From assembly GCA_038030265.1 (NCBI GenBank), contig CM075938.1, positions 8,223,009 to 8,287,008 of the forward strand: a stretch of DNA of 64,000 bases, written 5' to 3'. The position numbers and the translations under genes were made by a program. The notes under the pieces were generated by a model. That model saw only the letters and a program-made list of their open reading frames with translations. It was not told the origin of the DNA and made no database searches. The DNA comes from Corythucha ciliata. Taxonomy: Eukaryota > Arthropoda > Insecta > Hemiptera > Tingidae. Shown in pieces: positions 43,701 through 52,700 of the stretch (position 1 is its first letter; each line of letters begins with the position of its first letter).

Positions 43701-46700
43701 TGGTTTAGGGGCCAATTTGCGGTAAAATTGAAAATAAACGCAAATTTTGTTCTCTTAGGCCAAGTCCCCGCCATGAAAGGGAAAAAGCGTTAAACTCATG
43801 GCTGTGAAATTCGAAAAGAATACTAATTCGAGGCGAGAATTTGAGAAAAAAATGGCTAAATCACGGTCAAAAATTAGCAAAATCGTCGTGAATGGAAGCG
43901 AGAACACTAAATTGCGGCTAAAATTGAAGCACTGATTAACGGCTAAAAGTTTTAAAAAATCGTTAATTCAAGAGGAAAACGTTAATTCGGAACGAAAATT
44001 GGAAAAACGCCAATTCACCATTTTTGAGGCAATTTTGCCAAAAATTGAGAGGAAAAAATAAATTATGAACGAATTTCGGAAAAAATCGTTATTTCACTGT
44101 TAAAATCAAGAAAAAACGTAATTCGCGGCCAAAATTAAGAAAAACAGCCAATTAGCGGCTATAATTGGGAAACCCCGCTATTAATTGGTGGTTTCTGAGA
44201 AAAAATTCGGCTAAAAAAAAAATGAGAAAAAGCTCTAATATTAGGTCCCATCTGGCCATCATCCCGTGTCGGACTACGTCCGGGTGAGGGATTGACTTCC
44301 TCACGGGGTCTTGATCCCCTATCGGGCGCGTCCCTCGGGTGGCGGATGAGGGGTGGTCCGGAATTAAATACGGACCCGTGGACCAATCAAGGGTAAGGAG
44401 GCGTCCTGAGACCGGGACGAAAGATGGTGTGGCCTACCAGAACCTCTCCAGCTATTCGAACGTTCCCAGTCCTTAAATCGCTCGTATTAACCTTTCCCCC
44501 TTCCCTTTCATCCCCTCAAGGCTACGGTGTGCGGTCCGTGCCTAAGGCCTGCTTGGCGCAGAGGGTAAAGTGCGCCTTAAACGGACTCCCAGGGTACCGG
44601 CCGACCCCTTGGTGTATTTAGGCTTACCACGGCATGCGGGGCTCTGCCGGCGGTGGACCACACTTTCCCTAGCTGCTCGTGGGATCGTTTATGGACCCTG
44701 GTACTCGTACACATTTAACACCGACTGAGGGGGGGGGGCGGGAGAACCTCCCCTCAGAAGCAACCCCCAAGGTCGCGGAAGTGCCCACGGCAAGGCCACA
44801 GTGATGTGCACCCAAAACCTGGATTGAGTGGGGAAACACCGCGCAAGCGGGGTAGGACCCCTCAATCTACGCTCTCAACGGGCGAACAGAAGCGGGTTCT
44901 AAAGAGGCCCAAGGAAGGGCAGGGAACCTGACCTAAGACACCCGGGGCTGGCGGGAATAAAGACTTTAAGGAGGCTCTTACCTCAACCAAGATGGCCATC
45001 GTCCCTGGGGAGTACCCTAGGGTCAGGCTGTCGGATGAGGAGGGCAGGAAGGTGCTTGGGGAGGTCCTGAAGGGCGTTTTTAAATGCCCTAAGGGGGAGG
45101 GCCCCAAGTTCTGAAATAGCTACGCCAGCGGTGGGGTGGTATATGTGACGTGCGCTGATGGCGAGGCGAAAGCCTGGCTGGAAGCCCACGTCAAGGAAAT
45201 GAAACCCTGGGACGGGGCTAACCTGCGAGTTGGACCTGCCCGGCAAGTGGTTCAGGTCACCAAGGCGGTCGTGTGGGTGCCCACTGACCTCGTTGGGGAA
45301 TCTGACCCAAGGAAACTCATCCCTCTTTTCGAGACCCAGAATAAAGGGCTCTCGACTGAGGGATGGCAATTGATCTCGAGTGCAGCGGACCCAAAGGGAA
45401 TGACGCTGGTACTCGGGATCGGCAAGGACACTCTGAAGTGGCTGAAGGATAACGGGCAACCGTACTTCGCATTCCAGAGAGTCAACTTCAAGGTGGCGGG
45501 GAGTGCCTCCTCAACACATGCTGCGGGTCATTCAGGTGAACCTGCAGCACAGTAGGGTGGCATCCGCCACCCTATGCCGGCTGCTTGCAGCAGGCAGCTA
45601 CGACGTCGCCCTCATTCAGGAACCTTGGATCTCAAGGGGAAGAGTGGCGGGACTGAGCGGCATTGGAGGTGAGTTAATTTATTCTAGATTTGTCGATACT
45701 CCACGTGCATGCATCTACGTTAGAAGCGGATTGAGAGCATTGACGGTTAACGAGTTCTGTTTCAGGGACATGGTAGCTGTCAGGCTGACCTACCAGGAGG
45801 GGGCCACGAGGGAGCAGATTGTTGCGACCTCGGCGTACTTCCCTGGAGACAGCGATCAGGGCCCGCCACCGAGGGAGGTGACTAACCCGGTCGACGCCTG
45901 CAGGCGCAATGGCGAACAACTGCTTATCGGTGTGGATGCCAACGCCCATCACTTGGCATGGGGCAACACCAACACAAACTCCAGAGGTGAGTCCTTATTT
46001 GAGTACCTGGCAACTAGTGATTTATCCGTGTTGAACAGGGGCAATAAGCCCACCTTTGTAACATCAAGGAGGAGGGAGGTCCTCGACCTCACCCTCTCTA
46101 CTTCCTTACTGGCCGGTAGGGTCAGGAACTGGAGTGTGTCCGAGGCTCCATCGTTCTCGGACCACAGGTATGTCATCATGGAAATCCGGGGGGTGGAGAG
46201 GATACAAGAGACATACTACAACCCGCGTAAGACGGATTGGGGTGGTTTCGCAGAGGAAGGAATGGTAGGCTTAGTTTTGGGGGTGAGCTGGACCTACGAG
46301 ATGGTGACGATATTGAGGGGGCAGCACAGGAGTTGCAGGGGGTGCTGGTATCCTCGTATCAAGCAAATACTCCCCTGAGCTCGCGCTCATCGACCAGGAA
46401 GGTTCCCTGGTGGAATGAGGAGCTTGAGGGGTTGAGAAAAGCATCGCGGAGGCTATTTAATCGGGCAGTCCGCGACGGGCAGTGGGAGGCCTATAGGGCC
46501 AAGCTGGCGGAGTATCGGCGGGGGCTGAGGAGTTCGAAGAGGGCGTCCTGGAGGGGATTCTGTGAGGAGGCTGAAAATACCTCCTCGGTGGCTCGCCTTC
46601 AGCGCCTTCTCTCCAAGGACCCGCTGAATCCCGTTGGCACATTGATGAAAGTGGACGGTAGTTACACTACGATGGCGTCGGAAACGTTGACGACCCTGAT

Positions 46701-49700
46701 GGGGGTGCACTTTCCGGGGGCCGTGGGGGTTGTATCGTCCATTCCACCCGTGGAGCCCTCGCGAAGGAGGGCGACAAGGGTGGACTGGCATGTGGCTAGG
46801 GAGGTGGTCACATTGGGAAGGGTACAATGGGCCATTGGCTCGTTTTCTCCCTTCAAAGCTCCTGGACCGGACGGCATAATCCCCAAACACCTGCAGGAGG
46901 GGGGGCCGGAGGTTGCCAGACGACTGTGCTGCATCTTCAGGGCTTGCCTGGCAATGGGCAGAATCCCTGAGGTGTGGCGGAAAGCGCGGGTTGTGTTTAT
47001 TCCTAAGCCGGGGCGCCCGTCATATGCACTGGCTAAGGCGTACCGACCCATATGTCTAACGTCTTTCGCTTTGAAGACGTTGGAAAAACTGGTGGATAGG
47101 CATAATTATCTGGGAAAGCTGCCTCCCTTCGAGGCCACTACACCCAGGTCAATTTGCCTACCAACAGGGAAAGTCCTGCGAAACGGCACTACACCAGCTG
47201 GTTGCCAGGCTGGAGGATACTCTAGAGCACAAGGAACTAGCGGTGGGAATCTTCCTGGACATAGAGGGTGCCTTTGAAAATACCTCTATATCCTCGGTTA
47301 TTGAAGCTGCAGGACGGCATGGCATCTGCGACACCATTACTAGGTGGTTGAGGGTGCTGCTTGAAAGCAGAACAGTTACCGCCACGCTCCTTGGGGAATC
47401 CCTGGAGGTGGCTGTAAGGAAGGGATGCCCACAGGGGGGGGGTTTGTCACCCCGAATGCGGGGCATGGTGGCCAATTCCTTATTGGTGCGGCTGGCTGAT
47501 AATGGGTTCTATGTCCAGGGATACGCGGATGACATTGTCGTCGTCATTAGAGGGCGACATGTCGGGGTGGTGTCGGACTTGACTCAGTCAGCATTGAATA
47601 TAGTGAAGGACTGGTGTGGGAAGGAAGGGCTGAATGTAAACCCTGACAAGACTAACCTAGTGGCCTTCACTAGAAAGAGGACTTTGGGGGACTTTAAAGA
47701 ACCCCTGTTCTACGATACCAGGCTATCTCTTCGGAGGGAAGTGAAGTATCTGGGGGTAACCCTGGACTCCACGCTCACGCTTATGAGGACGAAAAATGCC
47801 TGCGGCAAAACGTGGGGACTGAGGCCGCAAATGGTCTTATGGCTATATACGGCGATAGTCAGACCCGCACTGACATATTGCTTAGTGGTCTGGTGGCGCA
47901 AAGCGGAACAAGTGGGGGCCAGAAATACCCTCACTAGTGTTCAGAGACTGGCGTGCCTAATGGTCACTGGGGCTATGCACTCCACTCCTACTGCAACGAT
48001 GGAGATACTGACGGGACTCCCTCCCGTTGACATCTTCATCAAGGGGGCGGCGGCAATGTCGGCCCTAAGGCATAAATGGGGTGGTTTATGGAGGGGTGGG
48101 AGCCTTAATTCTAGGAGGACCCACACTGGGATCCTGGACACGGTTCGGGACCCAGAGCTGGGCATGATGCCGGACATCATGCCCAAAACCCTCGGTGAAC
48201 GCTGTCCCTTCTCCGTATGCCTTGGGTACGGTGAGGGGCAGGCAGTGAAAAGAAATCACAAGGAGCGATTGTGGTTTACAGACGGATCTAAAACGAATAA
48301 CGGGACTGGTGCGGGGGTGTACGGGGTGGAACCCGAATGGAGGCTGTCTACACCTCTGGGGGTATACACCTCGGTATTCCAAGCCGAAGTCTACGCAATC
48401 AAGGCCTGTGCTGCTGAGAATATACGTAGGGACGTGCAAAATGCCCATATACGTATCCTCACGGATAGCCAGGCTGCCATTAAGGCACTAACGGCTCCGA
48501 TAGTGAGCTCCGGGCTTGTATGGGACTGCCACCAAAGCCTTGGTCTGCTGGCCCAGGATAACAAGGTAAGCCTAGAATGGGTACCGGGACACAAGGGTAT
48601 CTACGGGAACGAGCAGGCGGACTCCTTGGCCAGGGAGGGCTCGAATGGAGACTTCACTGGCCCGGTCGGCGTCCCGCCATCGACCTTCAGGATGGCGATA
48701 GCCAAGTGGGTTAATGCCCAGGCGGCTATTCGCTGGCAGAGACTGGAGGGACATCAGCAGAGTAAGCGCATGGTCGAAGAACCGTGCAGGAGGCTTACGA
48801 GCAAATTGCTCCGACTTAGCCGGAGAGACCTTAGAACTGTGGTAGGCCTTATTACGGGATTCTGCCAGCTCCGTTATCATCTACACCGCATCGGGGTAAC
48901 CACGGAGTCCCCAGTGTGCAGACTGTGTGGGGAAGAAGACGAGACCACCCATCACATCGTGTTCGAATGTGAGGCGCTCGCGGGCCGCCGGCTTAGCATC
49001 TTCGGGGCCGACCAACTCGAGGGTGCTCCGACCGGCGAAACTCTAGCCGAGGACCTCCTAAACCTCGTCAGAGGGAAGGGAATCCTGGACTAGATCCACA
49101 GACCCAGGGGGGGCACAATAATCCACCTAGGATTCCGTGCCGGGGGGAGGCAACCCTCCTACCCGTGGGTGTTGTTTCAAAAAAAAAAAAAAAATCTGGC
49201 CATCATTAGCGGACTTTCATTAGCCTCTAATTTGCGGATAAAATTGAAAAAACGATAAATCGCGACTAAAATTGAGAAAATTCATAATTCACGGATGAAA
49301 TTGAGGATAAGGTGGAGATTCAGAGGCCAATTTGCGTTAAAAATTGAGAAAGAAACGCTAATATGCTCTCTTAGGCCTAGTCCCCGCCAAAATAAAGAAA
49401 AAACGTTAATTCATGACGCGGGAAATTTGAAAAAAGCTAATCCAAGGCGAAAATTCAGAAAAAAATGATTGAATAACAGCTAAAATTTAGCGAAATAGAA
49501 GGGATAATGCTAATTTGCGCCTAATACTGAGAAAAACGGTAATTATACGTAGAACATAGGTAAAAACAACGCTAATTAGCGGCTAAAATTGAGAAAAATC
49601 GCTAATTCGTGGATATCAGTTTGAAAAGGCACTGATCCACGGCCAAAATGAAAAAAAAAACACACAAAAAAAAACGTTGATTTGGGACAAAAATTGGAAA

Positions 49701-52700
49701 ATCGTTAATGCGGCAGTAAAAATAGGAAAAACGCCGATTCACCGTTTCTGGTGGCAATTTTGCCAAAAATTGAGAAAAAAATATTGAACAAAATGTGGAA
49801 AAAAAAGCCAATTCACTGCTAGAATCGAGAAAACGGCAATTTGAGACCTAAATGAAGAAAAAGCGTCAATTCGCCGCTAAAATTGGGAAAACCCGCTACT
49901 AATTCGTGGTTTCTGAGAAAAAATCCGGCTAAAAAAATGGGTCCCATCTGCCCATCATTATTGGCATTATTAGCGGCTAAAATTGAGAAAAAAAACGCTA
50001 AAAATGACTAAATCACAGCTAAAATGTAGCAAAATAGAAGGGAGAACGCTAATTTGCGGCTAATACTGTGGAAAAAATGGTAATTAACTGAAAAAATCAG
50101 ATAAAAACACCAATTGGCGGCTTAAATTGAGAAAGATAGTTAATTCGCGGATACAAGTTGGAAAACGTTATTTTGGAACTAAAATTCACCATTTCTAGAG
50201 GAAATTTTGTTTAAAGTTGAGAGAGAGAAAAATTCATGATCGAAATGTAGAAAAAATCGCCAATTCACTGTTAAAATTGAGAAAAACGGTATAACTCGCG
50301 ATAAAAATTAAAAAGAAAAAGCGCTAATTCGCGGCTAAAATTGGGGAACCCCACGCTGCTGATTCACGATTTCTGAAAGTAAAATAACCGCACCACAAAA
50401 ATCGAGAAAAAGCGCTAAAAATGACAAAAAGCTCTAATACGCGCCCAAAAACTTGGCGACCAACCGCTAATTCGCGGCTAAAACTGAAATAACTCCAATT
50501 TGCCGTCACTGCCGAGGCAAGTTTGCCTAAAATTGAGACAATACGCTTTCATGAATAAAAACTGGGAAAATTGGTAATTCACTGCCAAAATTGAAAAAAA
50601 AAAATCGGTATTTCAAGCGGCTGAAATTGATTAGTGGAAAACGGGTGATTTTTGGCTAAACAATTATAGCCGCAAATCCGCCGTTTTTCGAGAAAATCAC
50701 CAATCCGCGGTTTCAGGAGGGAACTTTGACTTGAAAAAAAAAAAAAAAAAAAAAAATGCAATTATTGAATGGAAGGGGAAAAAATTGCTAATTCACTGCT
50801 AAAATTGATGAAACGGTGATTCATGTTCAAATTGTTTTGAGGAAAAGTGCTACTTCGTGGCTAAAATCGATAAACAGAACTAATTCGCTGTGTTGAAATT
50901 GAGAAAAAAACATCAATTTGCTGTTTATGGAGACGAATTTGAGTCAAAATCGAGATGAGTCACATATTCGCGCCTGTAATTGAAGAAATCAGCTAATTTG
51001 CGGCTAAAACCTCGAACAACGTAAAACAGGTGGACGCGTATGCGTTTAAAATGGTGGAATCGATTATATCGACGTTGTCGTATAATCGATGTGTTATAAA
51101 ATTAACGTGAGAAGAAGGTAAATGTTGACATTTAGCGAAAAATGTACACATTCACTGGTGAAAATGTGATTTTTTAACGGTAAATGTGTACACTTGCCGA
51201 AGTGTGCTCTTAAACGTTAGCACCGTTGGCCGCCTCTTGTTTGACCTTGGTCTTGTGGAAACGCTCCGAATGGCGGGAAGCACCCGGGACTGATTTTTTT
51301 TTACCGTTGGCAACGGTCGGATCCGTTAAATCCGACCGGAAATCCGTCAAATTGACAAAGCCGCTCACAAGAGGTGCGACAAATATACTTTTTCGAGGGA
51401 ATTTTGTTGTTGTTGCGGGTATGGACTCTACGGGTTTGCCGAGTCCGCCGAACGCCAAAAGCAATCATGACGTGTACATGTATAGACTCAGGATGCAGCT
51501 GTGCACTTCACAGCCGTGCTACGCACGCTCACCGAGTCACACCGGTGACCGCGGCCACATAGCTGGATTGTATATCCATCACACAATCGAGGCGTGTCTT
51601 TTTAAGGGTCCGGAAGGTAACCAGCTTTGGTGGGGGGGGGGTATGACCTTGACAAAGTGAGTTGCAATGGATAATTGTTTGCTTGTGTTGATGAAATTCC
51701 ACAGTCTGATTTTAGGAGCTACGATTCATCCATATATTAACCATTACCACCACTTTATTTCTTATGGAATTTTCCATTTGCATATAATTCAGCTTTGAAG
51801 CCGAGCATTCAGAGAAGACGGATGGAAACGCTCGGCTCCAGAGGTGAATTTTATGCAAATGGAAAACGTCGTTAATACGAGTGTCTTACTTATTGATGGA
51901 ACGGGACTAAAGCCGCCGAACTCGAATAAAACAAAAAATTCATATTCTCCCTCATTGGTCGAGCAATAAAAGTCAAACGTGTAGCGATTTGTAGCGGACT
52001 CAGATTTTTTACCAAAACATTCGGGTGGGGTCGGTGAGCGATGCAAAATCACATCAAATCCCGCTATCGCTCCGCTTTCTTTAAAACAAAAAAAAAACAG
52101 CGTTTAAGAGCACTCAATCGATTTTTGGAGCTGGAGCTGGGGGGTAGTATAAAAATCAATGACTTACTTCTTACTGTCAACGTGAAATTGTGTATATCAA
52201 GAAGTGTTGATTTTCGTGTATTGGTGAAGGCCTCATTGAAAAATAAAAACTCGCCCGAGGGCGCTTTGTAAACTGTCACATTTTCCATGGACATTGACGT
52301 TCCATACGGATCGACCATATCCCAATTGAACTCTCCAGAAAACCAAGGTATGTTCTTCACTTCTAGAATGATCGGCATGGATAATATTGGCCTGCGACCG
52401 CAGTTTTTGACGCACCTTTTAAAAAGGAGTTAAGCGGCAAAATGAATAAATATTCATAATCGCGAAGTTTTTATTTACGTAATTTTCATTTCTCCGTTGA
52501 CCCCGGGCTTAAATAAAACGTTCGTCGTTCTACGAATGGACTGGGATCCTTGTGGATGGAAGACGGTCATCGCAAAATAATACATTTTGCCACAACCGAC
52601 GGTTCCTGCCGGGTACGTCACTGAACCTGAAAGAAAATATTAAGGTTGTTGGGTCATCTTTTGACATTTCTTCGTCGTGCTTACTTTGTGAATGTTTTGC

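Larger units (their letters stand above)
44263..49194 (+). mobile_element. non-LTR retrotransposon family B, full length, 4.9 kb
   Basis: Flanked by a perfect 12-bp target duplication TCTGGCCATCAT (44251-44262, 49195-49206) and ending in an A16 tail (49179-49194). It has a 5' region of about 730 bp, ORF1, and ORF2 with endonuclease, RT, RNase H and a C-terminal zinc finger. It inserted in reverse to the polycystin gene, inside a degenerate array. One stop in ORF1 and two frameshifts in ORF2 show it is inactive but fairly young. Confidence 0.93.

Noticed and set aside
45252..48880. Minus-strand frames opposite element B
   Set aside because: Shadows of the plus-strand ORF1 and ORF2; no independent motifs.
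51210..51660. Overlapping 144- and 84-codon frames as a nested gene
   Set aside because: No domain, no splice support and overlapping frames on both strands. Left as unassigned sequence.
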